From assembly GCA_910578825.1 (NCBI GenBank), contig CAJTSB010000003.1:21245-85244 (forward strand): 64,000 nucleotides of DNA, given 5' to 3'. A model generated the notes under the pieces. That model worked only from the letters and a program-made list of their open reading frames with translations, did no database searches and was not told the DNA's origin. The translations under genes were made by a program, and so were the position numbers. This DNA comes from an uncultured Lachnospiraceae bacterium. GTDB taxonomy: Bacteria > Bacillota > Clostridia > Lachnospirales > Lachnospiraceae. This document shows, one piece after another, positions 16,024 to 25,457 of the stretch (position 1 is its first letter; every line of letters begins with the position of its first letter).

Positions 16024-17487
16024 ATGGAATGGAAGAAACTGCTCTGTGATGACAGGGTGAGGGAATACAGGAAGAATTCGTCCGCGGATTTGCGGACGGA
16101 GTATGAGAAGGATTATCATCGGATTATCGGGAGCGCATCGTTTCGGCGTCTGCAGGATAAGACGCAGGTGTTTCCTTTGGATAACAGCGATTTTATTCGC
16201 ACGAGGCTGACGCATTCCCTGGAGGTATCTTCCTTTGCCAAATCACTGGGACAGAATATCGGAAGAGGCATTATACAGGAAGGGAAAGATACAGGATTTT
16301 TGCCGGAATATCAGGGATATATCTGTGATATACTGCAATGCGCGGGGCTTTTGCACGATATCGGCAATCCGCCCTTCGGCCATTTTGGAGAGACGGCAAT
16401 CCGGGACTGGTTTTCTGTGAATTTACCGAAAATAAATTACCACAGAGAGGATGGCAGCACACAGCCGTTAAGTGAGATTTTTAATTGCCAGATGCGGGAG
16501 GATTTCTATCATTTTGAGGGAAATACGCAGGCGTTGCGGCTGGTGGCGAAACTGCATTATCTGGTGGATGAACATGGGATGAATCTGACGAAATCGTTAT
16601 TAGGAACGATTATGAAATATCCCGGTTCTTCTCTGGAAATAGAGAAGAAAGGGCATATCAAACATAAAAAGATGGGCTATTATTACGCAGAACGGGAATT
16701 GTTTGATGATTTGCAGGAAAGCCTTGGCACGCATGGAAATCGCCATCCGCTGGCGTTTGTGTTGGAAGCCGCGGATGATATCGCATATAAGACAGCCGAT
16801 ATCGAGGACGCCGTAAAGAAGGGATGCATTACTTTTGAGAGGCTGGTCAGTGAACTGAAGTTATATGGAGATAAACTTCCGGAAGATAAGAAAAAGGTTT
16901 TTATGCGTCTTGTAGACAGCCTGGAGAAAAAATATCAGCGCGCTTTAAAGAGGCGTTTGCAGCATCCTGAGAGCAATGCCGTGCAGAATTGGGCGGTGTA
17001 TGTTCAGGGCTGGATGATAAACGACGTCTCCAGATGTTTTCTTGAACATTACGATGCGTTGATGGACGGCAGCTATGGCGCGCAGGGCGAAGACTTATTT
17101 ACCGGAACGGACGGGGAAATGATGATGGAGGCGCTCGGTGACATTGCATACCGCTATGCATTTCAGGGAACGTCAATTTTAAAATTAGAGATTGCGGCGC
17201 AGCGGATTTTTAATTTTCTGCTGGATGGATTTGTTCATGCGGCCTTGTATTTTGATACGGAAAGGGAAGTAACGGAAGTTCAGAAGAAAATGATGGCGTT
17301 GGTTTCGGACAATTATATAGCAATTTACCGGCAGTTTGCGGAGCGGGTGGATCAATCGGAACAGTCGCCGTCTGAGAAGGAGGCGGAGAAATTATATCTG
17401 CGTCTGTTGTTGGTGACAGACCATGTCTGCGGCATGACGGACAGCCACGCCAAGCGGCTGTATCAGGAACTGAATGGGATTGATTAG
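16024..17487 (+). CDS. dgt: Deoxyguanosinetriphosphate triphosphohydrolase-like HD protein
   Basis: 487 residues. ATG 16024 is chosen over an in-frame GTG at 16006 because GAGGGAAGG lies between them as RBS. dNTPases of this family hydrolyse dGTP (or other dNTPs) to the nucleoside and triphosphate, and so tune dNTP pools. The HD-domain metal ligands are visible: RTRLTHSLEVS near residue 60 and LHDIGNPPFGHFGE near 110. AADDIAYKTADIEDAVK further on is the family's second signature. The next gene starts 16 bases after the stop, but it encodes an unrelated surface protein. Confidence 0.9.
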   Translation: MEWKKLLCDDRVREYRKNSSADLRTEYEKDYHRIIGSASFRRLQDKTQVFPLDNSDFIRTRLTHSLEVSSFAKSLGQNIGRGIIQEGKDTGFLPEYQGYICDILQCAGLLHDIGNPPFGHFGETAIRDWFSVNLPKINYHREDGSTQPLSEIFNCQMREDFYHFEGNTQALRLVAKLHYLVDEHGMNLTKSLLGTIMKYPGSSLEIEKKGHIKHKKMGYYYAERELFDDLQESLGTHGNRHPLAFVLEAADDIAYKTADIEDAVKKGCITFERLVSELKLYGDKLPEDKKKVFMRLVDSLEKKYQRALKRRLQHPESNAVQNWAVYVQGWMINDVSRCFLEHYDALMDGSYGAQGEDLFTGTDGEMMMEALGDIAYRYAFQGTSILKLEIAAQRIFNFLLDGFVHAALYFDTEREVTEVQKKMMALVSDNYIAIYRQFAERVDQSEQSPSEKEAEKLYLRLLLVTDHVCGMTDSHAKRLYQELNGID

Positions 17488-17503
17488 AGACAGGAGGAAG
17501 AAA

Positions 17504-20332
17504 ATGAAAGCAAAAATCAGAAGATGTTTCGCTGTTATTATGACAGCAATTGTATTGTTCGGTGGGATTCCCGATACAGTATTTGCAAAAGGGTTGGAAG
17601 GGGAGCGGCAGAACATGGATGGCGCGCCAGCGGACAGCAGCCGTATTACAGAAGAAAATGCCGTTACGGTTACGAATAATGCTGATTTTTTGAATGCCTT
17701 AGAGCAGCATAAAAACCCGATTAATGTGCAGGGAATGATTACGATTGCTAACGGTGCAGATACGGATAAAAGGATGCTCCCGGTAAAAATTCCGGCGGGT
17801 ACTGTGGTTCAGGGACCGAAGGGAAGCGGTTTGATTTTCCGCTGCCCGATTCAGCTGGAAGGGGACGACGTTTGTTTTAAGGACATTGAAATGCAGTTTG
17901 AATCCAGTACCGCGCTGAATAGCGTGCCGCACCGGGAAATTTTTCTTGCAGGCCATAGTCTGACACTTGACAATGTAAGCACATATCTGGAAGGCGAGGG
18001 AGACCTTGGACCATCTTTTGGGGGAACGGAGAAGGAATTGCTGCCTTCTGTATATGCCGGAGGCTATGCCAATGCGCAGGGCGGAGAAAATGTTCCTGCA
18101 CAGAATGGGGAAAAAGCATTCCTTACGGTAATAAATTCCAATGATGAGACGATGTTTCAGGCCATTTATCTGGGGCACGGAACAGAAGGCGATAATATGG
18201 TGCCTTATCAGGGCGATGCAGAGCTGAATCTGGACGCCGGGGCAATTGTGCGGGAAAAGGTGGACGCCTCATTAAATACACATACGGAGATAACGATTTC
18301 CGGCGGGGCAAACAGTTATGCAAAGGCAAAGCAAATATACGGAAATGAAAATACAACCCTGACGTTGCGACAGAGTTTGATGGAAGATGCAATCGTGCAT
18401 CAGGTAGGGAATCTCGTATTGCAGGAGGGAGCGTGTCTGTCTGCCAAAACGAATAACCTGGGAAATGTTACATTAAAAAGCGGCGCCTGTCTTGATTTGA
18501 ATGCGGTGGAAAATGCGGTCATTTCCGGAAATTTTACCGGCGTGGAGAGTCAGACAGAGGAGCGTGGTATTCTTGTCCTGAACGAGAATGGCGCTGTTAC
18601 CATCGAGGGGGCGTTAGCCGGTACGACACAGTTTCAGACAAAAAGCCGCCTGTTTCCCGGTATGCTTTTGGTTGGAAAATCATATATTTCTGCTAATCCG
18701 GAGACGTCCTCTGAGCACAATTTTGTGCTGCCGCAGTCGTGTATTGACAGAGGATATGAGTTAATTTACAATGGAGGCGCCTGGTCGGTAGATGGAGAAT
18801 TGGCGGAGGATATGACTATCAGCAGGATAGAGGTTGTGTCTGCGCCGGAGAAGGTGGATTTGAGGAAAATTCAGGCGACAGAGAACGGTTCGGTTCCGGA
18901 TGAGAACACGTTTTTTGAGATAAAATGGTATGATGGATATGGAGATGTTATCAGCAGTGAAGATGTAGAGTATAATATGTTATACGAGGTAGATTATGTG
19001 ATTAAGATTAAGACGGAATACTGGCAATCATCAGACGACGCTGTTTTAGAAAAGACCGATTGGTATCAGTCTGTTTTCCTGACGTCTTCACCGGAAAATC
19101 CGGACAGATATTATTTGCAGGCATTTGAAGATGCCTTTCCTGGAGACTATACATTTCTGTTCTGTTCCAATTACTATGAAGGGGATTTAGTTACGGTGGC
19201 GGATGTTAAGGCTTTAAAGGATACTGTGCTGGCAGAAAAGCGTGTGATATTCTATGATCAGGATATTCAGGAACCTGAGGAGCCGAAAGACCCGGAAGAA
19301 CATGAGCACGAATATCAGAATAGCGTGACAAAACAGGCTACTTGTACGGAAAAAGGCATCCGGACATATACCTGTAGCTGCGGGGAAAGCTATACGGAAG
19401 AAATTGATGCATTGGGTCATCGTGAAGTGATAGATGCGGCAGTAGCGCCGACAGAGACGACGGAAGGCAAAACTCAGGGCAGCCATTGCAGCGTCTGCGG
19501 CGTGATATTGAAAAAGCAGGAAGTAATTCCGGCAACGGGAGGGAATGTGAAACCGGAGGAGCCGACAGAACCGGAGACACATGAGCATGTATATCAGAAA
19601 AGCGTGACAAGGAAACCAAACTGTACGGTTCCTGGAAACTATACGTATACCTGTAGCTGTGGGAAAAGCTATACGGAAGAAATTCCAGCATTGGGACACA
19701 GGAATGTGGAACGGAAGGTTCCGGCTACGATGAGGCAGGATGGATATGTATTGCAAATTTGCAGCGTATGTGCCAATATCCAAAATCGGAAAGCGATTTA
19801 CCGTGTAAACGGAATAATGTTGAATAAGACGGATTTTATCTGCAATGGTAAGGTTTGTGCGCCGTCTGTAACAGTGAAGGACAGCAAGGGAAACCGATTG
19901 TCGGCAGGCAGTGATTATGAGGTAGTTTATGCACCGGGAAGAAAGAATCCGGGCGTATATACGGTGACAGTTACGCTGAAAGGCAATTATAGCGGCAGTG
20001 TGGCAAAGACATTTACGATAAGACCGAAGGGATGCAGTCTTGGCAAACTTACTGCGAAATCGAAAGGATTTCAGGCGACATGGAAGAGTCAGAAATCCCA
20101 AACCAGCGGCTATCAGATTCAGTATTGTACAGCTAAGAATTTTAAAGGCAAAACAGCAAAGACAATTGACATCAAGAAGAATACCACAGTGAAAAAGAAG
20201 GTGGCGAAACTCAAAGCCAGGAAAAAATATTATGTGAGGGTTCGTACCTATAAGACCGTGAAAGTAAATGGGAGAAATACGAAACTGTATTCCGATTGGT
20301 CTAAGTATAAGACTGTACGGACAAAGAAATAA
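17504..20332 (+). CDS. Secreted surface protein with beta-helix-like region, Cys/His repeats and Fn3-like C-terminus
   Basis: 942 residues. ATG 17504 follows AGGAGG (17492-17497); an earlier in-frame ATG (17474) would spoil the signal peptide (~1-30, ending TVFAKG). Residues ~40-330 are rich in short beta strands with repeated hydrophobic-Gly turns, like a right-handed beta-helix (pectate-lyase-like fold). A middle region (~430-595) is acidic. Two repeats at ~600-680 and ~690-770 begin HEHEYQ / HEHVYQ and carry CSCGxSYTEEI-ALGH, a module common in Lachnospiraceae surface proteins. The last ~90 residues are a basic Fn3-like domain. No catalytic motif is recognised; function unknown, possibly adhesion or glycan binding. 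It lies 16 bases after dgt and may be cotranscribed. Confidence 0.75.
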   Translation: MKAKIRRCFAVIMTAIVLFGGIPDTVFAKGLEGERQNMDGAPADSSRITEENAVTVTNNADFLNALEQHKNPINVQGMITIANGADTDKRMLPVKIPAGTVVQGPKGSGLIFRCPIQLEGDDVCFKDIEMQFESSTALNSVPHREIFLAGHSLTLDNVSTYLEGEGDLGPSFGGTEKELLPSVYAGGYANAQGGENVPAQNGEKAFLTVINSNDETMFQAIYLGHGTEGDNMVPYQGDAELNLDAGAIVREKVDASLNTHTEITISGGANSYAKAKQIYGNENTTLTLRQSLMEDAIVHQVGNLVLQEGACLSAKTNNLGNVTLKSGACLDLNAVENAVISGNFTGVESQTEERGILVLNENGAVTIEGALAGTTQFQTKSRLFPGMLLVGKSYISANPETSSEHNFVLPQSCIDRGYELIYNGGAWSVDGELAEDMTISRIEVVSAPEKVDLRKIQATENGSVPDENTFFEIKWYDGYGDVISSEDVEYNMLYEVDYVIKIKTEYWQSSDDAVLEKTDWYQSVFLTSSPENPDRYYLQAFEDAFPGDYTFLFCSNYYEGDLVTVADVKALKDTVLAEKRVIFYDQDIQEPEEPKDPEEHEHEYQNSVTKQATCTEKGIRTYTCSCGESYTEEIDALGHREVIDAAVAPTETTEGKTQGSHCSVCGVILKKQEVIPATGGNVKPEEPTEPETHEHVYQKSVTRKPNCTVPGNYTYTCSCGKSYTEEIPALGHRNVERKVPATMRQDGYVLQICSVCANIQNRKAIYRVNGIMLNKTDFICNGKVCAPSVTVKDSKGNRLSAGSDYEVVYAPGRKNPGVYTVTVTLKGNYSGSVAKTFTIRPKGCSLGKLTAKSKGFQATWKSQKSQTSGYQIQYCTAKNFKGKTAKTIDIKKNTTVKKKVAKLKARKKYYVRVRTYKTVKVNGRNTKLYSDWSKYKTVRTKK

Positions 20333-20335
20333 TAC

Positions 20336-20364
20336 TTGACATTCTCACATTACGGTGCTAAACT
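20336..20364 (+). promoter_or_regulatory. Promoter of the trp operon
   Basis: TTGACA (20336-20341), 17 bases, TAAACT (20359-20364), just before the T-box leader. Confidence 0.75.
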
Positions 20365-20578
20365 GCATATAAATAAAAAATAGAAATAAAATCAATGAGC
20401 AAAAGTAGTACCATAGAAAGGTTCCTCACAGAGAGTTATCGGCTGGTGGAAGATAACAGGAAAGTTTTATGGGAATGGATTTGTTAGATGCAAAGCGAAA
20501 TGATAGTAGCGGATGCCGTGTCCTCACGTTACAGGGGTAAGATATCATGTGTATCGGATTGAGATTATAGAATTAGTG

Positions 20579-20612
20579 GCGGATATTTCTGATTTGAAAT
20601 ATCCGCTTTTTT
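20579..20612 (+). terminator. Terminator-like hairpin inside the T-box leader
   Basis: Perfect 11-bp stem GCGGATATTTC (20579-20589) / GAAATATCCGC (20596-20606) followed by TTTTTTC. It lies between Stem I and the antiterminator, where T-box Stem III normally sits; the T run makes it look like an intrinsic terminator. Confidence 0.6.
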
Positions 20613-20699
20613 CTTTCAAGGGAACATGCTGCCAGGACAGATACGTCTGACGCAGCCACATTCTATAATAAAGCAGGGTGGCACCACGACCGCAAATCG

Positions 20700-20739
20700 T
20701 CCCTGGCGAGCGTTGAAAAAACGTTTGCCAGGGATTTTT
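20700..20739 (+). terminator. T-box attenuator terminator
   Basis: TCCCTGGC / GCCAGGGA outer stem with an inner AACGTT-containing arm and a T5 tract; mutually exclusive with pairing of the T-box sequence. Confidence 0.9.
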
Positions 20740-20792
20740 GTTTTATGGAAAAATTGTGTTTGCCAATCGTATCCCACAGAAAGGAGCCGGAG

Positions 20793-21575
20793 ATGATATT
20801 AGATAAAATTGTAGAAAGTAAAAAGAAACGACTGCCTTTATATAAGGCAAATATCAGCCCAAATAACATGCGCAGGCTGGCGGAGGAAATGATTCGTGAA
20901 AGGAAAAATTCTCCATCTTTTTATCAGGCGTTGGCGAGCCCCGGAATTTCCATAATCGGAGAGTTTAAGAAAGCCTCTCCCAGTCTTGGGAAGATTGTAA
21001 GCAGCATCAGCCTGACAGAGCGGATCGCAGAATACAATGATTCCGTAGACGCAATTTCCTGCCTGACGGAGGAGGATTATTTTAAGGGAAATGTGCAGGA
21101 TCTGAAAGAAATTCGTTCCCTGTCTCCGTTGCCTATTATCCGCAAGGATTTTATGATTGACGAATATCAGTTTTACGAGGCGAAGGCGATTGGCGCGGAT
21201 GCAGTTCTTCTGATAGCGGCGATTCTGGATGATGCGAAGATGCGGGATTTCTACCAGCTCACAAAAGAGCTTAAAATGGATGCGCTGGTTGAGACTCATG
21301 ATGAGTGGGAGATGGAGCGGGCGTTGAAACTGAATGCTGAGATTATCGGCGTAAACAACCGTGACCTGCGGGATTTTACGATTCGTCTGGAGACGACAAA
21401 GCGATTGTCAGAGATGGCGCCAAAAGATAAAGTTTTTGTGGCGGAGAGCGGGATTGTCCATGATGAAGACGTCATGTTCCTCAAACAATGCGGGGTGGAT
21501 GCATTTCTCATTGGAAGGGCGTTCATGGAGGCGGATAATCCCAGGCATCTGGCGCGGCGCTGGAAGTCCCTGTAG
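20793..21575 (+). CDS. trpC: Indole-3-glycerol phosphate synthase
   Basis: 260 residues. Converts 1-(2-carboxyphenylamino)-deoxyribulose 5-phosphate to indole-3-glycerol phosphate in the tryptophan pathway. ATG 20793 (MILDKIVESKKKRL, typical family start) follows AAGGAG; an in-frame ATG at 20745 falls in the terminator loop region and is rejected. TIM-barrel motifs: IIGEFKKASPSLG (substrate-binding Lys), RKDFMIDEYQ, EIIGVNNRDLRDF and VAESGI. First gene after the T-box. The gene order trpC-F-B-A-D, without trpE and trpG, is unusual. Confidence 0.97.
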   Translation: MILDKIVESKKKRLPLYKANISPNNMRRLAEEMIRERKNSPSFYQALASPGISIIGEFKKASPSLGKIVSSISLTERIAEYNDSVDAISCLTEEDYFKGNVQDLKEIRSLSPLPIIRKDFMIDEYQFYEAKAIGADAVLLIAAILDDAKMRDFYQLTKELKMDALVETHDEWEMERALKLNAEIIGVNNRDLRDFTIRLETTKRLSEMAPKDKVFVAESGIVHDEDVMFLKQCGVDAFLIGRAFMEADNPRHLARRWKSL

Positions 21576-21641
21576 GGAAAGGAGTTCAGCGCCAAAAGAG
21601 CATAGAGAGATTAAGCAGTGAAAGGGAATAGAGGTCTGGCA

Positions 21642-22295
21642 ATGGAAAGAAATAGGAGAAAGGTTGTGCCGCGAATTAAAATCTGTGGACTTACGAGGAT
21701 GGAAGAAACGTCTTATCTGAACGAGATTGGAGCATCCTATGCCGGATTTGTGTTGTGGGAAAAGAGCAGGCGCAAGGTAAGCATTGCACAGGCGGAGGAA
21801 ATTGGCAAATGTCTGAAGAGGGAGATAAAGCGGGTAGCCGTTACGGTCAGTCCGGATTTGGCATTATTGAAACAGATAAAGGGAGCCGGGTTCGATATTC
21901 TTCAGGTACATGGTGAATTGTCAGAGGAAGTTTTAGCACAGTGCCAGATTCCAGTCTGGCGTGCCTGCAATCTGAAACAGCCGCAGGATTTAAAGAAACT
22001 GGAACATCATCCGGGGATAAGCGGATATGTGGTTGACGCCGGGGAAGCCGGGAGCGGTCAGACATTCGACTGGCAGGGCAGCAGGAAAGCGATGGAGGAA
22101 ATGAGAAATACCGTCTGCGCGGGAAAAGATTTTATTCTTGCCGGAGGGCTGAATCCGGAAAATGTAGCGCAGGCTGTGAGGATATTCCAGCCGGACGTCG
22201 TGGATGTCAGTTCCGGCGTGGAAGGTAAGAATGGGAAAGAAAGAATACTGATAGCAGCATTTGCAGGAAAGGTGAGAGATGATGAAAAAGAATGA
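21642..22295 (+). CDS. trpF: Phosphoribosylanthranilate isomerase
   Basis: 217 residues from ATG 21642; a GTG at 21618 is an in-frame alternative with a weaker RBS. Isomerises phosphoribosylanthranilate to CdRP, the TrpC substrate. Motifs: IKICGLTRMEE with the catalytic Cys near the N-terminus, FDILQVHGELS, GYVVDAGEAGSGQTFDW with the catalytic Asp, and LAGGLNPENV / VDVSSGVEG phosphate-binding loops. Its 3' end overlaps trpB by 17 bases, indicating translational coupling. Confidence 0.95.
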   Translation: MERNRRKVVPRIKICGLTRMEETSYLNEIGASYAGFVLWEKSRRKVSIAQAEEIGKCLKREIKRVAVTVSPDLALLKQIKGAGFDILQVHGELSEEVLAQCQIPVWRACNLKQPQDLKKLEHHPGISGYVVDAGEAGSGQTFDWQGSRKAMEEMRNTVCAGKDFILAGGLNPENVAQAVRIFQPDVVDVSSGVEGKNGKERILIAAFAGKVRDDEKE

Positions 22296-23466
22296 GAGAT
22301 ATTTTGGAGAATTTGGCGGACAGTTTGTATCGGAGTCTTTGATGAATACATTGGAGGAGCTCGACAAAGCATACGAGGAGTCAATACGGGATCAGGCGTT
22401 TTTGGAGGAATATGCTTATTATATGAAACAATATGTGGGGCGTAAGACGCCGCTCTACTATGCGGAAAATTTAAGCAGGGAGTACGGAACAAAAACTTAT
22501 CTAAAACGTGAGGATTTAAACCATACCGGGGCGCACAAGATTAACAACGTAATCGGACAGATTCTGCTGGCAAAGCGCATGGGAAAGAAGAAGGTGATTG
22601 CAGAGACCGGAGCCGGGCAGCACGGCGTGGCAACGGCGACCGCAGCGGCGCTCTTTGACATGGAATGTACCGTCTATATGGGTGAGGAAGATATGAAACG
22701 CCAGGAACTGAATGTCTTTCGCATGGAAATGCTGGGGGCAAAAGTTGCGTGCGTAAAATCGGGGAGCCGTACGTTGAAGGATGCGACCAATGAGGCAATC
22801 CGTACCTGGGCAAAAACGGCGGAAGATACGTTTTATGTGATTGGCTCTGCGGTGGGGCCTTATCCCTATCCCAAAATGGTCAAAGAATTCCAGAGCGTCA
22901 TCAGCCGGGAGAGCAAAGAGCAGATTTTGGAGGCGGAGGGCAGGCTGCCGGATGTCGTAATGGCATGTGTGGGCGGCGGCTCAAATTCCATCGGCATGTT
23001 CGCGGATTTCATCGCAGAGCCATCCGTAAGACTGATAGGCGTGGAGGCGGCAGGACTGGGGATTGCGAGCGGAAAGCACGCAAGCGCCATGGCTCTGGGG
23101 AAACCGGGAACGCTTCACGGGATGCGCTCGTATCTGTTGCAGGATGACGATGGAAATATTCAGGTTGCCTATTCGATTTCGGCAGGGCTTGATTATCCGG
23201 GCGTGGGACCGGAACACGCGTATCTGAAAGACAGCGGCAGGGCAGAATATGTCTCCATTACAGACGGGGAGGCGATGGATGCTTTGCTGGAATTGTGTAA
23301 GCTGGAGGGTATCATTCCCGCTATCGAGAGCGCACATGCGATTGCATATGCAAAGAAACAGGCAAAGCAAATGAAAGAGGATGAGATTATGATTATCTGT
23401 CTGTCCGGCAGGGGCGACAAGGACGTACACACGGTGATTGATTATCTGGCACAGGAGGGAAAATAA
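22279..23466 (+). CDS. trpB: Tryptophan synthase beta chain
   Basis: 395 residues, standard length. PLP enzyme that condenses indole with serine. The Schiff-base lysine lies in HTGAHKINN, the phosphate-binding Gly/Ser loop in GGGSNSIGMFADF, and the conserved AETGAGQHGVATA is present. It is a TrpB1-type chain (pairs with TrpA). ATG 22279 (or 22282) lies inside the trpF 3' end, and the stop overlaps the trpA start by one base. Confidence 0.98.
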   Translation: MMKKNERYFGEFGGQFVSESLMNTLEELDKAYEESIRDQAFLEEYAYYMKQYVGRKTPLYYAENLSREYGTKTYLKREDLNHTGAHKINNVIGQILLAKRMGKKKVIAETGAGQHGVATATAAALFDMECTVYMGEEDMKRQELNVFRMEMLGAKVACVKSGSRTLKDATNEAIRTWAKTAEDTFYVIGSAVGPYPYPKMVKEFQSVISRESKEQILEAEGRLPDVVMACVGGGSNSIGMFADFIAEPSVRLIGVEAAGLGIASGKHASAMALGKPGTLHGMRSYLLQDDDGNIQVAYSISAGLDYPGVGPEHAYLKDSGRAEYVSITDGEAMDALLELCKLEGIIPAIESAHAIAYAKKQAKQMKEDEIMIICLSGRGDKDVHTVIDYLAQEGK

Positions 23467-24263
23467 TGCAAAACAGAATCGAACAGAAAATGCAAGAGTT
23501 AAAGATGAAAAACGAAAAATCATTTATCACTTATATGACGGCAGGGTTACCGGATATGGCGGGTTGTAAGGAATTGATAAAAGCACAGGAACGGGCAGGG
23601 GTTGACGTGCTGGAGCTTGGAATTCCATTTTCTGACCCGGTGGCGGACGGTCCGGTAATTCAGGAAGCCTCCTATCAGTCAATTTTATGCGGCACTAACT
23701 TGAAGAAAGTATTTGCCCTGATGAAGGAGGCTCGCGCGGAGGGCGTAACCGTTCCTGTAGTTTTCATGATGTACTACAACACGGCGCTGCATTTTGGTTT
23801 GGATAAATTTGTGGAGGAATGCATTGCAAGCGGCGTGGACGGATTGATTATTCCTGATTTGCCGATGGAGGAACAGGATGATATTAAAGAGGCTTTGAAA
23901 AAGGATGGCGCGCCAATCTTGATTCAGCTCGTGTCTCCGGTATCGGCAGAACGCATACCGAAGATTCTGGAAGGCGCCAGGGGCTTTGTCTACTGTGTCT
24001 CTGGTATGGGTGTAACCGGACAGAGCGGGAATTTTCACCGGGAAATCCTGCGTTACCTCTCGGAAGTAAAAGCGGTATCGAAGGTTCCGGTGATGATGGG
24101 ATTTGGCATTGAGCAGGCGAAAGACGTCCTGCCGATGAGGGACGTGATTGATGGTGCAATCGTAGGTTCGCATTTTATCCGCTTATTGGAGGCGAATAAT
24201 TATAAGCCTGATGCGGCAGCGGATTATTGCAGCCTGTTTAAGAGAGAGTTAAATGAGCTGTGA
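23466..24263 (+). CDS. trpA: Tryptophan synthase alpha chain
   Basis: 265 residues. Cleaves indole-3-glycerol phosphate to indole, which is channelled to TrpB. Family motifs: LELGIPFSDPVADGPVIQ with the catalytic Asp, GLIIPDLPMEEQ, FVYCVSGMGVTGQ and the phosphate loop GFGIEQAKDV. The start codon overlaps the trpB stop (TAATG), so the two subunits are made in stoichiometric, coupled fashion. Confidence 0.97.
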   Translation: MQNRIEQKMQELKMKNEKSFITYMTAGLPDMAGCKELIKAQERAGVDVLELGIPFSDPVADGPVIQEASYQSILCGTNLKKVFALMKEARAEGVTVPVVFMMYYNTALHFGLDKFVEECIASGVDGLIIPDLPMEEQDDIKEALKKDGAPILIQLVSPVSAERIPKILEGARGFVYCVSGMGVTGQSGNFHREILRYLSEVKAVSKVPVMMGFGIEQAKDVLPMRDVIDGAIVGSHFIRLLEANNYKPDAAADYCSLFKRELNEL

Positions 24264-24347
24264 TTCACAGATTGCATTTGAAAAATAAGTTTTTCAGGAT
24301 AAAACGATTTGAGCGATTAGATGATGGAACGAAAGGAATGAGAGGTT

Positions 24348-25361
24348 ATGATGCAGGAAGCAATTCAGAAAGTAGTAGACGGACAGAATCTGACACAGGA
24401 AGAGGCAAAAAATGTCATGAACATGATGTTGAGCGGGAAAAGCACACAGGCGCAGCTCGGCGCATTTCTTACCGCCATGCGCATGAAAGGAGAGACGCTT
24501 GAGGAGTTGACGGGATTTGCGTCGGTATTGAAAGAAAAGGCAAAGCATATTATGCCGAATACGAAAAATTATGTGGATTTGGTTGGAACCGGCGGGGACC
24601 GTACATTTACATTTAATATTTCCACGACTTCCGCGTTTGTAGCTGCAGGTGCAGGAGTTCCTATTGCAAAGCACGGAAACCGTTCCATTTCCAGCAAGAG
24701 CGGCGCGGGGGATGTGCTGGAGGCGTTAGGCGTCAATATCACGGCAGAGCCGGAGGTCGTGACAAAATGTGTGGAGGAAGCAGGACTGGGATTCATGTTT
24801 GCACCAAGCTTTAACAAATCCATGCGATATGTAGGGCAGGCGCGTAAGGAGATGGGAATTCGTTCTGTATTTAACATTCTGGGGCCGCTTGCCAATCCGT
24901 CCGATGCAAGGTGCATGGTTGTCGGCGTCTATGACCCAGCTTTGACAGAGATGATGGCAAAGGCGATGCATAATCTTGGGGTGGAGAGCGGGTTTGTAGT
25001 AAGCGGTGAGGACTGTATGGATGAGTTTACTTTGACGGGCAAGACGACGGTCTCTGAGATTAAGGATGGAAAGGTGCGTACTTATGAGGTGACGCCGGAG
25101 CAGTTCGGTTTCCAGAGGGTGACGCTGGAAGAACTTCAGGGCGGAGATGGGAAACAAAATGCGGAAATTACCACTGAAATTCTCAAAGGGCAGGCAAGGG
25201 GAGCCAAAAGAGATATTGTATTATTAAATGCGGGCGCAACCCTCTATGCCGGTAAAATTGCCGATAGCATAGAGGATGGAATTCATATGGCCAAGGAGTC
25301 CATAGATTCCGGCAGGGCGTACCATGTGTTGGAGAAACTCGTAGAAATATCCAATCAGTAA
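24348..25361 (+). CDS. trpD: Anthranilate phosphoribosyltransferase
   Basis: 337 residues. Transfers phosphoribose from PRPP to anthranilate, the second committed step. Motifs: DLVGTGGDRTFTFNIST (PRPP-binding GTGGD), KHGNRSISSKSGAGDVLEALG and GIRSVFNILGPLANP. It is separated from trpA by 84 bases without a terminator and has AGAGG before ATG 24348, so it probably is the last gene of the T-box operon. Position after trpA, instead of before trpC, is unusual; trpE/trpG must be elsewhere, or anthranilate is acquired. Confidence 0.96.
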   Translation: MMQEAIQKVVDGQNLTQEEAKNVMNMMLSGKSTQAQLGAFLTAMRMKGETLEELTGFASVLKEKAKHIMPNTKNYVDLVGTGGDRTFTFNISTTSAFVAAGAGVPIAKHGNRSISSKSGAGDVLEALGVNITAEPEVVTKCVEEAGLGFMFAPSFNKSMRYVGQARKEMGIRSVFNILGPLANPSDARCMVVGVYDPALTEMMAKAMHNLGVESGFVVSGEDCMDEFTLTGKTTVSEIKDGKVRTYEVTPEQFGFQRVTLEELQGGDGKQNAEITTEILKGQARGAKRDIVLLNAGATLYAGKIADSIEDGIHMAKESIDSGRAYHVLEKLVEISNQ

Positions 25362-25422
25362 CGAGTATGAGCGATAATGATACGACGGATATAGTATTAA
25401 AAACCAGATGATAATGAGAACG

Positions 25423-25451
25423 TTGACACAACTAATTTTTCGTGCTATGAT
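25423..25451 (+). promoter_or_regulatory. Strong promoter upstream of the ybaK-like gene
   Basis: TTGACA (25423-25428), exactly 17 bases, TATGAT (25446-25451). Transcription would start near 25458 and give a ~155-base leader. Confidence 0.75.
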
Positions 25452-25457
25452 GCTGTT

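Larger units (their letters stand above)
20385..20739 (+). promoter_or_regulatory. T-box leader, tryptophan-specific, controlling trpCFBAD
   Basis: The T-box sequence AGGGTGGCACCACG (20675-20688) is unmistakable. It is followed by the terminator TCCCTGGC (20700-20707) / GCCAGGGA (20727-20734) with T5. In Stem I an AGTA sequence (~20406) and GAA-TGG-A (20473-20479) match the specifier-loop pattern; the TGG codon at 20476-20478 predicts uncharged tRNA-Trp as ligand, consistent with the genes controlled. Binding of uncharged tRNA-Trp would favour the antiterminator and turn on tryptophan synthesis. The leader also contains an extra terminator-like hairpin, listed separately. Confidence 0.93.

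Noticed and set aside
19214..20101. 295-codon minus-strand frame inside the surface protein gene
   Set aside because: No RBS or homology; amino-acid composition is that of an antisense shadow, and the sense gene is complete.
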